Assembly: GCA_028554755.1 (NCBI GenBank)
Contig: JAPTOF010000004.1
Span: 937,501-1,001,500 of the forward strand
Reading direction: 5' to 3'
Source: Cordia subcordata
Taxonomy: Eukaryota > Streptophyta > Magnoliopsida > Boraginales > Cordiaceae
Length of the DNA stretch: 64,000 nucleotides
The position numbers were made by a program, and so were the translations under genes. Of this stretch, positions 23,756 through 36,993 are shown piece by piece; position 1 is the stretch's first letter; every line of letters begins with the position of its first letter. The notes under the pieces were generated by a model. The model was given only the letters and a program-made list of their open reading frames with translations. It made no database searches and was not told where the DNA came from.

Positions 23756-26700
23756 ATGGGAGCTCGATCCACCAGCAAAAACAAGCCCTCGGAAACACCC
23801 AAATCTCTCATTCAAAAAATTCTGAAAAATCCAAAAGTATCATTTTCTGTAGCTCTGCTCTTCGCCGATGCCATTCTCGTTGCACTCATCATCGCCTATG
23901 TTCCATGTAAAAATTCACTCTCTTTCTATTTCAACTTGCGTTTTTGTAATTTTTTTCATCTTTTCTAAATTATGCTTGTTTTTTATTTTTGTTGTGGAAA
24001 AAATTTCAGATACAAAGATTGATTGGGACGCTTACATGTCTCAGGTGAGATTCGTTTTTGCTTTTTTGCTTTTTTTTTTTTCCCCTTTGAATTGTTAAGT
24101 AAATACGGATCAGTGTCTCATCTTTGCTATAATTGTACACTGAAATTACCCGTTAGAACTTTTAGTAGCGTAATAATGATAAAAAAAAACCATATATGAC
24201 GTAGAAGAATGCTGTGAAATTGCATTTTAGATGTTGTAATAATCTATAACCACGTTATTATTGAATACATTATTATTCTTGAATAATTTTTGAGCACGGG
24301 GCATGTTTATTCTGAATGGAGCTATGATTTGTGAATAGGTTGATGGATTTGTTGGAGGAGAAAGAGACTACAGTAATTTGAAAGGTGATACAGGGCCACT
24401 GGTATATCCAGCTGGCTTTCTTTACATATACTCCGCCATACAGTATGTTACCGGAGGTTGGGTCTCTCCTGCCCAGGTAATTTGTCTGTTTTTCACGTTT
24501 TCATTTATCTCTTTCTGAATTATCTTCTCTTTTGACTGATTTGAGAACATATAAATTTTGAATTGGTAATCGTGAGACCAAGCTGAGACAAGTGGAAACA
24601 AATGTTGGAGGTGCTTTCTCATTCTGGCCTGTGGGCTGTGGTTCATTATGTTGTTTTTTCCCATTCGAGGGTCGAAATGCAGTGTTGAGACAATATCATA
24701 TTGGAGCTTCAGGCACGAAGTAAAATAGATCTAGGTGTTTGTGTTTGTGTTTGTTTTGGCGGTGGGGTGATTTTGGTTTAAGAAGTGGATTCAGAGCTGT
24801 TTTCTATTGTTGATTAACATGTACTAAACATTTGATAATGGCTGTGTCTCTCATGTCAGTGCAGATCCTGTTCGGCTTTCTCTACATTGTAAATCTTGGG
24901 ATCGTCCTTAGCATCTATCTGAAGACTAATGTGGTATGGAACTACCTCATTCATAATCGTGATTAACCAGTTATGAGATACGTTTCATAATCCTTCTCTT
25001 AAACATTATGAAATGTGCTGATGTCATAATTTAAACTCTATCTTTGGCCAGAGCTTTATTCGTTATAATTTGCAAAAGCTAAATTAGTCATGACAACAAA
25101 TTAGATTTACAAAGAGAGAATGTATCAGAATTTTAAGGAATAATGTCAAATTTATAACTGAGAAGATAAGTATTCAGAATTTCAATGGGTATAATTGACT
25201 TTGACATCAATCTCTATTCTGATGGGAGAATACAACAGAATGTTTTGTATTGTCTTTACAATCTCAAACTCTGGGAATGTATTGTTTTCAGTTTTGGCTT
25301 ATGAATATTTCTCTGGTTTCAAAATGCTTTTGCACTATATACAATGGAGATTTTGGTAGAGCTCCATTTAGTTCCTGTAGAAACTATAACCTAGAACTAA
25401 ACTTTCTTGCAGGTTCCTTGGTGGGCTCTTTTCTTGCTTTCTTTGTCTAAAAGAGTTCATTCAATCTTTGTGCTTCGATTATTCAATGATTGTTTTGCTA
25501 CGACTCTTTTGCATGGTGCTCTCGCCTCCCTTCTTTATCAAAAATGGCATTTGGGATTGATTATATTCAGGTGGCATATTCAGTTTCATACTCGTTAGTT
25601 TATTGGGTTTGATATTCTTCATTTTGGCACTATATCATTCATTCGTTTCCTTTTGCTAGTGCAGTGCTGCAGTTTCTGTGAAGATGAATGTGCTTCTTTA
25701 TGCTCCTCCTTTATTACTTCTCATGTTAAAGGTAAAACTAGTTTTAGATTGTACATCATTTGCCAATTGTTAGTTCTGTGGTACATTACCTTAAGCTGCT
25801 TAACTTACAGGCTATGGATATTCTTGGAGTAATATCTGCTTTGGCAGGTGCAGCATTAGTGCAGGTACTTGTTCTTTTGTTTCCTGTTTCAAGATTTCAT
25901 AACATCAATGCTGATGGATTTTAGATTTGCTAATTTTTCTAGGATTAAAGAGTAAATTGATTATCCCTTGAAAAGGAAGTAACAAAGAACTGGAATTGAA
26001 GTCAATGCGATCCAATTTTTATATGTATTTACTGTTATTACATGTTAAGTTATTCTTGATATGCAATCTTTTCGGCATAGTTTCTTTGATTTCTCAGTAA
26101 TTACATTCATTTTTCAATTCTTATAATGTGCTTAGGTGAGTTAGATAATGAAGCCCAATAAATTTAGGCCAGAGGCATAATCTTATTAAGATCTTCGTCA
26201 GCTTCTACCGCTCTTGATCAAATGGTTCTGCAGATTCTTCTAGGGATGCCTTTTCTAGTATCATACCCAATCGAATATATATCAAGAGCTTTCAATCTCG
26301 GGCGTGTCTTCATTCACTTTTGGTACTTCCTTCAACCCATTAAATTACATTGTCTATGAACTTTACAATTCAATTATATATTTGATTTTACAAATCTGAT
26401 CCAGTGAGTAAATATCTATTCCCTTTTCTAATCGTATTCTTGATTGGGATCTTAACTCACTTATTTAGAGTATCAGTATAATTTTCTTTGAGTTGCATAT
26501 TGTTCTTCATAGATGGTAGACACCAACAGAGCTAAATTTGGTTGTCAATTTTGTAGAGTAGGGATGGTTACCAAACACTTGATGGACCAGTTCCTTTTGC
26601 CAACTGATGGCGTAACTGATCAACATGAAAGCAAAGACTATGATGGATGAACTCCTAAACCAATTGCAGTTTTTCATTAACAGACACAAGTAGAAACTAT

Positions 26701-28618
26701 ATATTGGAAAGTTCTTTGAAGAGATAGATCCTGCTTTATGGACTTCATAAGTAGGTAGTGGGTATCACTGTTGTCATCATTACTTCCCCTAAAACCAGAG
26801 AAAGGGAATACTAAAGAATGCAGGCTTCGGTGAAGCTTTTAAAATTTTGGTTAATGATGGATCCTACTGGGTGATAAAACCAATGATGTCCTTTCTCTTT
26901 GTTGTTATGATCAGTGACATGAGATCTTGAATTCACTATACACTTGTTTTGTTTTGTCTCTCTGTCATTGTTTTATTGTTTCTAGGTTTATATTGACAGA
27001 AATTCTTACATATAGCCAAATTTTATCAGGTCCGTTAACTTCAAATTTGTTCCTGAACCAGTTTTTATATCAAAGGGATTTGCCCTCTTTCTATTGGCTG
27101 CTCATCTCAATTTGCTTATAGCGTTTGCTCATTATAGATGGTGCAGGTGAGTGGAATTATAATAATGTTAGTTGTTGGCTATGAAGACTTCAATTTGAGA
27201 TTTGCACCTTAAACTAATTCCTGATATGACGGAGATTTTATTACCTTACTGGACATTCTTAGAAAAGGAGTAGATTTCAATTAGTGAAGAACTTTTTTTT
27301 TGGGGGAAAAAATGTATGCATAAGAAATTCTTTTCAGAAGAAAAAGTGATGGATCACACAGGGTGCAATATTGTTGATGAGTTTTCGTATCACCACTTGG
27401 TCTTTTGCAGACATGAAGGAGGAGTACTCAAATTTGTCCAAGTGAAGCTTAGAACTGGTTATCTAAATTTGTTTTCTCATAGACAGTCTTACAAGCTTCT
27501 TACAGCAGACCGTAACTAATCTACTCCTTATCTTTTTCCTTTGCATATATTCAGTGCTAGTTTCTCTCTTCCATTTCTGCTTTTTCTCTTCCTTCAGTTT
27601 CCATTTTAGTGTATGCTTGTTTTGTGAATTTTGTTTTTGATTTTTCAGATATTGTAACAACTATGTTCGTCGGGAATTTCATTGGCATCATTTGCGCCAG
27701 ATCCCTGCATTATCAATTCTATTCTTGGTATATTCTGGCAGACCATTTTGTCATACCTCAGTTTTTGTAGATGCAGTTCTGCAGAAATATGCATACTTCT
27801 ACAGAAGTGTTCCTAGAAGTTGAGCTTATCTTTGATCAAGGGGAAATTTAGGGCTTAGTCTTCCCTTTCTGATTCTTCAAGATGGAGACCATGTACAACA
27901 AATACCAGATATCCTCGTCTCCACTCCAATTTAAGCATTCATGAGAAGTTGATCGCTCCATGTCCTACTCCATAGAGGCCCCCTACTGTACCTACTAGAT
28001 GGATATTATCTGTCTCTTGGTGGACTTAAATGACACTAATTTTGAAGTCATTTGAAGCCTGTGTTTCCCGATGGTCCTCAGCAAGAATCTCTTTTGCTTT
28101 GCACTATTTTCTCAAGTTCTTTTGTTAATTTCGTACGATAATTATAAGTTATCTCTGAATAAAAAAATGGGGATTTAATGAAGACATGCATATTCATATA
28201 ATTGCATACCTTTTTGCTACATTTATCATTAATCATCTGATCTTACTCTGTGAAAACCAATTGATGCTATGGTGTCTATTATGCAGGTATTTCTACAGCG
28301 TCCCATTTCTATTGTGGAAAACGTCCTTTCCTACATTACTACGGTATGCTGCTACACTATCTATCTGCTATGTTGCTTTCTCTGTGTATCCCCGTACAGT
28401 TTCTTAGTATCGTTATTCAACTAACTTCCATTTACAGTTTAATTTTGTTTACACTTGTGGAGTTGTGCTGGAACATCTATCCGTCCAGCATCTATTCGTC
28501 ACTTCTGCTTCTTTGTGTCCACTTAATAATACTGGGTGGCCTGTGGACTGCCTCAACTGAATACCCTTACCTGAATGACACTAACGATAACTCAACAACC
28601 AAGAAGAAGGGCAGATGA
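23756..28618 (+). CDS. ALG3: ALG3 dolichyl-P-Man:Man5GlcNAc2-PP-dolichol alpha-1,3-mannosyltransferase, 431 aa
   Basis: Exons: 23756-23906, 24010-24044, 24339-24476, 24865-24933, 25413-25570, 25665-25731, 25811-25864, 26234-26322, 27030-27146, 27411-27511, 27649-27727, 28287-28343, 28438-28618 (1296 nt). ALG3 adds the first lumenal mannose to the N-glycan precursor in the ER membrane. Diagnostic segments are [80 protein letters not shown] and ELCWNIYPS. The chain has many hydrophobic spans (the first about residues 30-50) and ends in a lysine-rich tail NSTTKKKGR that could act as an ER-retrieval signal. Length equals the plant norm of about 430-440. ATG 23756 ([10 protein letters not shown]) is the first in-frame ATG. 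Confidence 0.95.
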
Positions 28619-30009
28619 GGCTCAAACCAGAGACACCAATGCACGAGCTTGTCTTTCCCCCTTTGGCAGAAGGGGAAAGGGAGGGAGATGAGGATCTTGT
28701 GGCTCTCTGTTTATACAACACAAATACGATGTTTGACAATCAGGAGGAGTTGTTTGGAATCTGAATTTAGTCAGTGCTTTGAGGCATTTGATTCAGTTCA
28801 AACCGATGCAAGTTGTTGGCAAAATGCCCTTTACTGGAAAGGAAATATACTCGAGAGATTTTCCATTTGGTTTCATATTTTTCATGAAAATTCGTATCAA
28901 GGTTTAGTTCATCTTGTTTTTGTTTTTCAAATGTTCGAAAGTCAAATCTCATGAATGAAATTGATACGGTTCTCGTTGTATCATAGTGTGTGCCGTTCAT
29001 CATCATTGTATCTCTCTTGCAACTTTACGAACAAGAAATTGCCGCATATAACTTAACGGATAGTGAGTCGCGTTAGACATAATTAGTGCACAGTTACCCG
29101 GATTGATAGCCATGGTGTCGTTTTTCATTGTTGCTGCTGGTTGCTGATGCGTTATGGATTTCGCTGCTTTGATATGCAAAATGACAAACTAAACTCTTGC
29201 CCTTTACGAGATTCGAACTAAGATTATCACTTTTGTAAAGATAGTTTTAACCACTCAAGTTATTCTTTGAACCCTGATCTGTTTTCTTTCTAAACCTTAC
29301 AAAAGTACATCGGGGTTTGGCTTCTTGTACAGCGTGCACGTCCATTGCAATGATGCTATGAGCTTCTGCAACTACGTTACATATCGAATTATCCTATTAA
29401 AATGAGGAGATATTTATGTATAATTACAAAATTATAAGTTATATAATCTACTAAAAGAAATATTGAGCAGCATTCGAATCCCATGACGACCTGGGGACTG
29501 GGTTGGGCATGGAAAGAAAATAGCTGGTATATATGCTGCCAAAACACTTTCAGCTACTTGAAATGATAAACCAATATTTTGCTGTATTGTAAACTCCAGC
29601 GGAAGTCAACAAAAAAATTGAAGAAAACAGTCTGTTCTAGGAGTAAATCGTTAACTGGTATTTATTAGCTGTTTTCACCAAATTCTATATTTGGCTTGTT
29701 CATAAATTTATTCAACTACTCAAATTTAACAAGGAAGACCACACAAACTTGACGAGAGCTTGTTAGATGAGTTTCGTATAGAAAGTGTACACCAGCTTTA
29801 ATATAATCAAGTAGTAGTACATACTTAACTCCTAGTGGCTAGAGCTATATCAAATATCGCTTATATACAATGGAAATTTTGTATATATTATTTTACACGA
29901 TAATGGATCAAGAAACTAATAAAGTAGTAACTACGAGACTATATGTGAACCAACAGTAGATATATTTCTATTGCACATGCAGATTAAAAGAAGAGTGACA
30001 TACAAAGAT
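28619..30009. other. Intergenic between ALG3 and RALF (convergent)
   Basis: The first ~400 bp are probably ALG3 3' UTR. The rest, up to the RALF stop codon, is AT-rich. I see no gene, RNA gene or clear repeat. Confidence 0.5.
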
Positions 30010-30375
30010 TCAACTTCGGCAACGAGTGATGGCGATACAGCCACGAGTGTATGGGTTAGCTTGAGCCCCAGGGCGGCAGTTGTAGTAAGAAGCACCCCTC
30101 TGTGAGCATGGAACAGTGTTTCTCGTCAGCGCACCATAGCTTATGTAATCAGAGGTTGCTAATATGCGCCTGTTGATCTCAGAATCCATTTCAAATTCAT
30201 CACTTGTAACAGCATCAATGCACTCTGCTGTTGTTGAACCCCGGCAGCTCGCTGCCTGTTGCACAGACGGCAGCCAGCCGTGTTTGTACTCTCCGTTAAC
30301 TTGGACGGAAAAAATAAGGGATACTATCAGCATGGCCGAGATGAGTAGCCCGAAAGAAGAAGCTGAGTTTGCCAT
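30010..30375 (-). CDS. RALF-like secreted peptide hormone precursor, 121 aa
   Basis: Single exon, as is normal for RALF genes. Residues 1-28 form a signal peptide with a leucine/isoleucine core. The propeptide holds one cysteine pair (about 44 and 52) and DEFEMDSEINRR, then the subtilase (S1P) site RRIL at 69-72. The mature peptide, about 49 residues, has the receptor-binding YISY motif (77-80) and four conserved cysteines (90, 100, 113, 119), ending ITRCRS. RALF peptides alkalinise the apoplast and signal through FERONIA-type receptor kinases. All key residues are intact. It most resembles the RALF1/22/23/33 group; gene order favours RALF1. A non-ATG extension upstream was not used. A TATA-like tatttaaaa lies near 30488-30496 on the minus strand. 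Confidence 0.95.
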   Translation of the reverse strand: MANSASSFGLLISAMLIVSLIFSVQVNGEYKHGWLPSVQQAASCRGSTTAECIDAVTSDEFEMDSEINRRILATSDYISYGALTRNTVPCSQRGASYYNCRPGAQANPYTRGCIAITRCRS

Positions 30376-30776
30376 GGTATTTCTCAATGGCTAAGGCTAC
30401 GTAGTATTTGTTCGAGAAGTGTGACTTTGTATGGAAAAAATTGGTCGTGTTTAATAACGCTTTTTAATACAGCGGGTTGGCCGGTTGTTTTAAATAGTTT
30501 TTGGTTTTCACAAACTAGCACCGATCTTGTTCACATCCACAAAAATGCCACCCTCGAAGTGCCAAATTATTGTTAGTGTTTTGATATTGATTGTTAATAT
30601 GTTCACACTCTGGTTAAATATTAAATTCATTCTATTATTTTACATTTAGTAGTTTGCGATGGAAGGTCAACTAATCGAGGTGTTTGGTTTGAAAGTCGAT
30701 ACACGTACTTCTTTTTTCCCTTTTACTAGTTAAGGTTTATTAAGCTTCAAAATATTCATGAATATAGATTGAAAGA

Positions 30777-30779
<3 letters not shown>

Positions 30780-30816
<37 letters not shown>
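30780..30816. repeat. (AT)n microsatellite
   Basis: About 18 uninterrupted AT units, some 400 bp upstream of the RALF start. Confidence 0.95.
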
Positions 30817-30818
<2 letters not shown>

Positions 30819-31119
30819 TTGAAGGAAGAAAGAAAAAATAAACAAAACTTATAACAAAGTTGCAGCTTGAATAAATTTATTTTGTCATGCAATCGAAGTG
30901 ATTATACGTGAATGAGAAACGCTCTTAACATCCTTATGTTAATTGGCTCCAAATTGGCATCTTTCAAATTTTTAAATATCTAGCTTAATAAGTTTTGCTA
31001 TTGATCTTGAAAGCACTCTAGAACTATTATCTTGAAATTTAGCATTTACTTATAAAACCACAAGGTACATGTAGTAAAACTCACCATCTTAAATCAATTA
31101 GGAACTAATATTGATTTGG

Positions 31120-31460
31120 GATCGACCTTGACCCTGATGTCATCACGTGACGTCCTTGCCATTTTTTCATTTAACACGTGGTACTACAAGAAGCCTATAA
31201 ATACTCCATTTACATCAAATTCGAGGTAAGCCTTTTTATTTTAAAAAAAAGAGCTCCCAAAATAAGGGAAACTCTCTCTCCCCCCTCTCCCGGGCCGCAT
31301 CTCTCTCTTTCTCTTTTCATAACAATTTTTTGTAAATACTTTCTGACTTGATTCTCGGAGAACCTTTGGCTGGCATAAATCACAAGTATTTAGATCTCTT
31401 TGTTTTACAGGACTTCTCATTGCGAGATCCACGCTACTCAGATCATCCATTTTAACTGAT
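31120..31460 (+). mobile_element. Possible solo-LTR fragment of a retrotransposon
   Basis: A TATA box in cctataaatactcc, preceded by a G-box (acacgtgg), leads into a C/T-rich stretch. Then comes ctgacttgattctcggagaa followed by cctttggctggc. This closely follows the gacttgagcgtcggagtg(c)ctttg phrase common in plant Ty3/Gypsy LTRs around the poly(A)/R region. No TG...CA ends, partner LTR or internal genes are visible, so this is a weak call; it could also be an orphan promoter. Confidence 0.3.
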
Positions 31461-32514
31461 TCTTAGTTGAATCAAATTGTATTGAGAGTTAACAAGGATA
31501 GAAAAAATTTAGATGAAAAATTATGGAAAAAAGAGAGAAGAGAAAAGACTTTTTCTTTTTAGCAATAGAATCCAAAGCGATGGGTAATGTTGTAAAAGGA
31601 GAATCGGAGGCACATGGTCGACACGTTAACAAGGAACCGCACTTTTTATTCTGGGTTATCTACATTGGCAACTTTCACCGGTTTTAGTTGTCCTAATCTT
31701 GAACCCAATTATTATACTACTAACTTAACCTAACCTTAAACAATAAATTAGCAACAACAATTGAATAAACGTGTACTTCCTCCGAAAATGTTTCTCCATT
31801 CCCAATTTCAACCCCATCCTCATTGCTGTCCCAAACTTTTTGATCCTAGAATTGCGACATTTTCAACACCTACCAATGAAAATGATTTCCCACTAGTATT
31901 ATGCAACGAACAATAGTAAACGTTTGTGTCTTTTACCTGAGGGAAGGATGGAGCGATTGAATAACAACTCAGTATTACTAAGTGTGTCGATAAAAAATTT
32001 ATAATTTCGCCATAAGTATTGTTTAGAACTTGATTGGTCCGAACCGGCCTAAAATTGCCTTTAAATTTGTTGTTATTATCACAGAAATTACAACCTTAAG
32101 TTAAATTCAAAAGGATGCTACGTGAGAGTGACCAGTTGCCTACGTGAATAATTGTCTCTGCTTAGTCATTTCAGATGTTGATCGATTGAATTTCAATGGG
32201 AAAAGTCTAATAATATGTGGACTTGGTCATCTCGAGCAATATAGTAAAGAGAGAAAATCTCCGACTCAATTCGCCCATGAGACTGACTTAGGATTTGGCA
32301 AATATGGTAGGTGACATTGGGGTGCGGCCATTGCCTGCATGCTTTGACATATCAAATTTATTTTTAAATAGTGTTAATTAATTGCCACTAAAAAGTGTCA
32401 GAAATTAACGGCAATATAGAGTGAACAAGAAGTGTTTGACAATACATGTTTGTAAATACAGTGGAGAATAATGTTCCAAAAATGAATGTTTGTGTTCTGC
32501 AAAAGCCACTTATG

Positions 32515-35500
32515 TTATCTTTCTAGCTTGCTCAATAGTGCTTCCATTGGTGGCAGCTCCTTCACAATCTGTTGCCAGTCGGGCATTCCCTGAAATAGAA
32601 ACGATTTATCCGGTGATAACTTCCAGGGATGGACAGTCTAACGCTGAATAAACGAGCATCACCTCTAGATGGAATAAGATTCTCGTAACTAGCAAAGCAT
32701 TGGAATGAAACCGTGGGCTTACGGGTATGGATAGTTCGGTTTTCAAATAGATAAGACTTCGGTTTTTAAATAGATAAGACCTTCCCCCCATAGAGGTTAT
32801 CCGGTCGGGGCAGACTAAAGAAGTGAAATGTGCAGATGGTAGAAGGGAAAAGGCGTTGTTTTCCACTCACAGCTTGATCATCCTTTGTCAGCAGTAAATG
32901 AAAGAAAAGTTCCAATTGTTTACTAGGGGGTGTAAAAATTGCCTCACTTATCATTTCTAATTCTTCCCCTGGCCGGTGGGGAAGACTACTAGATTATATT
33001 AACATGAGAATGGGGTAAGCGGCTAAGAGAGGGTGGGACAATGAAGAAGTTCATCAAATAATGCAACAGTGAGCACTAACCTTCCCTGATCTTCGAACAC
33101 GACCATCTAGACGAAGTATTATGTAGACATCTTCACCAGGAGTAACACCTTCAGACTTCTGTTGATCTTTGATCCACCTGCAAAATTAGAAAGAAGAAAT
33201 AGAAAGTCAGATGAGAATAATACTTGAGCAACAATAGAGTATGTGTAAATTAAATTTCTATATATATCACAGTTTGAGCTTATCTATGGCAACTAATTAC
33301 TGGATGCAATATTATGGAGGAGGAGAGAGTAGAGCATATTAAACAAGGATAGGTAGAACTCGCCTTTCCCATTCTACTGGTGACACAACCTCTGCCTTGA
33401 AGCGAACCTCTGCTTGTAACTTTGACTTTGCAACTATTGACTGAGCTCGCTTGTCAAAGCCTTCCTATTATGGCAACGTACAGAAAGCACAAAAAACAAT
33501 TAGGATTTTGAGTCTAATGTTTTGCAATTTCCCATCATTTAGAAGTTCGATGTTGTTTACTGAATTAGGACAATTTAAGTTATTCAGATATTCAAGTGGC
33601 TGAAGGCTATTTCACGTACGAAAACCAGCAAGTTGAAACTTGCAGACACAACAGTACAGTTGCCTACATGTCCAAGACGTGGTCGTAACAAATTCTAAAT
33701 GTAAAGAATGGAAGAGATCCAGATACATAACATCCAGAGTAGAAAATTGCTTGATCTAAGTGCAATTGCATGAGAATCGTTAAAAGTTTATACCCCTATT
33801 GATGGAAGAGAAGCAGCAGCTTTTGCGGGAACACCAAAGCCTTTCTTCTCCCACTGCGTTTCCCTACCTTCACCCCATATCAGAGGAACCAAGAGAACTC
33901 CACGTTTAAGGAGCTCAGTTCGGAATTTCTCGGACTTCTTCATTGCCAAAGAGACTGTTTCTTTCTTCCCAGCCAGAATAACCTAGAACCCAACAAGTAG
34001 ATATCATCTCCAACTAGTCAACGAGTAGGAATTTGGGGGTTTTGTTGGATCCACACACACACACACACACAGAGACAGAAGAAGAAGAAGAAGAAGAAGA
34101 AGAAGAAGAAGAAGCAGAGCTTTATTGACAGTATGCAGGAATGGTGGCTGAGATGAATAATTTGTGGCTTTTTTATATCATCGAATTAATTTTTCCTCAT
34201 TCCTCAGTGTTCTGAACCAACAACGCAAAAGAGCAAGGGCAAAGAGTGTTACTGACAGGTCTTGCGGTATCACGTAATTGCACAAGTTCAACGATCCTAT
34301 TAGTTGAAAGGCGCAAAGGCAGCCTAGATAAGGTTTCATCTCTTGATATTTGTGCAAGTTGTTCCTCCTCTTTCTTGTTGTCCCAAAAGAATAAAGCCAC
34401 AAAAGCAATTATACCTGCATGTTGCTGATGTAAAGACTTGCTCATTTTCTGATCTCAAAATCAGTAAATGCTGACTAATTACTGTAGTATCAGATGTCTT
34501 ACAGCCAGGCAAACCAGAAGAAAAGCAATACCGACAGCTTTGATGAACAAATAAGGTCAATATTTACCGCCAATATTGATTGCAGCATTTTGTGCAGTCT
34601 CCCAGATATCAGGAGCACCTTCACCGCCATTAATTGCACGGATTAGCCTGGGTAAGGTGAAAAACAAGGAAATTCCCGCAGCTGCAGTGAATGCCACATA
34701 AAAGAATCTTCGAATCCCCCGAAATGGAGCTTGGACCTCACTAATGAGTTTAAGGTCTCTGCGGAAACTGTAACCTATATCTTCTCCTCCGAGCTTAGCC
34801 TGAAAAAGAAAGCAAATAAGACGCAAGTTGCTTGCATAGGTCTACACAATGTGTACGAACTCGGAATTTGCCTACGAGCAGAAGAAAGTTACAAAGCTCA
34901 ACACTTGGTAACAAACCTCTTCTTGCAATTCTTTGAATTCAGGCAACGCCCTAAAGGAAGCCAAATCTGGATCATTTAGGATTGTGCCAAACTTGAGATT
35001 ATATTCTTTTAAAGCAATTCGTAAACAATCAGCAGCCTTTCTTCCTTCCCCTCTTCCTCAAATAAGTAAACAATAAAATAAGACTCCTTAGCTCCTTGAT
35101 GTCCAAATGGATAATACACAGTTGAATTTCAAAGGATAGAAAAGCAAAAAATAATAGGAAATATTTAACTCAATATTAAATATTCTCATATTGCATAAGC
35201 AAAAAGATACATGAAAGATATAACATGGTAATATTTAACATGAAAAAATGGCCTTGATCACATAATTTCAGCATTTCTTTATTTAGTTGGGGAAAGAACA
35301 GGAAGAAAAGATAAGGATATAGACCCTGCAAACTGTAAATTACATTTTTCTTTGCTCAGTATGAAAATTAATGGGCATGAATCCTTAATCTTTCCCTTAT
35401 AATGCTTCAACAATGGCCCAAAACTTTCACTTCCTCTGTATCATTGCCCATGTCATCAAAAACATATTTGGAAAGCCTACCTGTAGGCATGACAGCAGGC

Positions 35501-36993
35501 CTTGTTATAAAGAGCAGCCTGAGCCTCCATAGGATTAGGATCTAAAGTAAGTGCTGTCTCAAATTGTGCAAGAGCTTCCTTTACCTGGAAGATTAATCTT
35601 CACAAACATCAGTGCCAAAAGATGACACTGCAGCATTTCATATTTGGAGAAGTTTTGTGCTTGACCAATAACTATAACCTGAACTTGAAAAGAAAATTGT
35701 TGGAATAAAGAAGTGAAATATGTATAGTTTTTGAACATTAGAACTTTAAGTTTTGCCAACTAGGAAACCTTCGCTGATATATCAAATGGTTTATGAATGA
35801 GTTTCTCCCTATAGATAAAAAGCAATACTACCCTGCAACATCAATTTCATCAAGAAGGGAAACTCAAATTTTGCTAAATGATTGACAAGATGTTCTAATG
35901 CAGCATGAGTTTTTTGCTTACAATAGGGGCCTTACGCATTCCAAGTAATACTGGAGTCGGGACTGCAGGACCAAAAATTTTGGACACAAGACGCATATTG
36001 CTCGTTTGATAAGTGACCCCGAACTATTTCATAGTTTTTATATGACAATACTTTTTGTGCTAATAGATTTACTCAAGATTGAAAAGGCAACTTTTTTGTT
36101 CTGTATGTCAGAATATTTCATACTCTATCCGTACTCTGGAGAACTAAATTTTCTTATTGCACAGATGAACTAACAACTTGCACCAGCTGTGAGCCTGTGA
36201 AAGTGATTATACAAGTCAATAAAAACTCAAGAATGACGAAAATCATTGCACTTCCCTCAAGTCATCATATTTCTTTTCATCACAATTAAGAGTTGTCTAT
36301 AAACAAGGATCAATCCATTAGAGCATCAATGTAGTTTTGAACACACCACCAAAGTTCTACCTTTTGGCCCTTAGATAACTAAGCTTATTCTGTTTACACA
36401 AAACAGTAACTAAAGATTACGCCATCAAAATCATGATCTGGGCTCTGATATCATGTTTACTGTTATCATCCCATCTAAAAGCTTTTAAGCCTTTAAGCTT
36501 AAAAGCTTCAGTTTGTAGAGAGACATTGGTGCATTCATTTATTGTATTAATAAATATAAACTGCAAGACTATATAGAAGGAAATTGCATCCAAGATTACA
36601 GATAAACAGACAAGATTGGACAAAAGAAGAATTCCATGTGAGCATGTACAAATTAATGAACGAAAGAACAATTAGTAGGAAATATACCCGTCCTTTGGAG
36701 AAGAAGGAGAGGCCCAAGTTGACACAAGACTCAGCCGTGGTGGCGGTTGCTTCCGGCGGAGGTGGCGGCGAAGTAGAAGAAGAGCAGGAGATGGAAGAGA
36801 GACGATGATTACGATAAGGCCCACCATGTAGCTGTTGGGTACCCCAGACTGGTGCTCTGATGGGCAGCCACGTTGATATTCTTGTTCTTGCTATTAATAC
36901 TGATGGTGAGTTGGATAATGAGCTGTGGTGGTGGCGGCGATCGTCGTGGTGGCGGTGGTGGTGGTGGTGAAGAGGCAGAGTTACCACAGCCAT
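32515..36993 (-). CDS. LPA1: LPA1 (LOW PSII ACCUMULATION 1), chloroplast TPR membrane protein, 465 aa
   Basis: Exons: 36688-36993, 35481-35584, 34917-35052, 34568-34799, 34257-34414, 33794-33982, 33364-33464, 33081-33177, 32515-32589 (1398 nt). LPA1 is a thylakoid protein that helps assemble photosystem II by assisting the D1 subunit. Residues 1 to about 80 form a His-, Ser- and Pro-rich transit peptide. TPR-type helices follow (SFFSKGRVKEALAQFETAL, MEAQAALYNKACCHAYR; about 90-180). Two hydrophobic spans (FFYVAFTAAAGISLFFTL and NIGGIIAFVALFFW, roughly 215-270) anchor it. The C-terminus matches plant LPA1 almost word for word (LSRLPLRLSTNRIVELVQLR, DVYIILRLDGRVRRSGK, end ALLSKLER). The intron after 33364 uses a GC donor. 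The ATG at 36993 was chosen as the first in-frame ATG. Confidence 0.95.
34052..34114. repeat. (CA)n and (GAA)n microsatellites in an LPA1 intron
   Basis: About 10 CA units (34052-34071) are followed by about 12 GAA units (34079-34114), within LPA1 intron 33983-34256. They are likely length-polymorphic. Confidence 0.95.

Larger units (their letters stand above)
30376..32514. other. Intergenic between RALF and LPA1, with (AT)n and a possible LTR fragment
   Basis: The stretch holds the RALF promoter side, an (AT)n microsatellite (30780-30816), a possible solo-LTR fragment (about 31120-31460) and AT-rich sequence. No gene is supported. Confidence 0.5.

Noticed and set aside
29200..29290. tRNA-like phrase with gattcgaac
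   Set aside because: No paired acceptor, D or anticodon arm could be built around it on either strand.
31241..31450. Minus-strand open frame of 69 codons
   Set aside because: It runs antisense through the C/T-rich part of the possible LTR and matches no protein family I know.
34052..34114. Regularly repeated short units that could suggest a CRISPR array
   Set aside because: They are plain CA and GAA microsatellites without spacers, in a nuclear plant gene intron.
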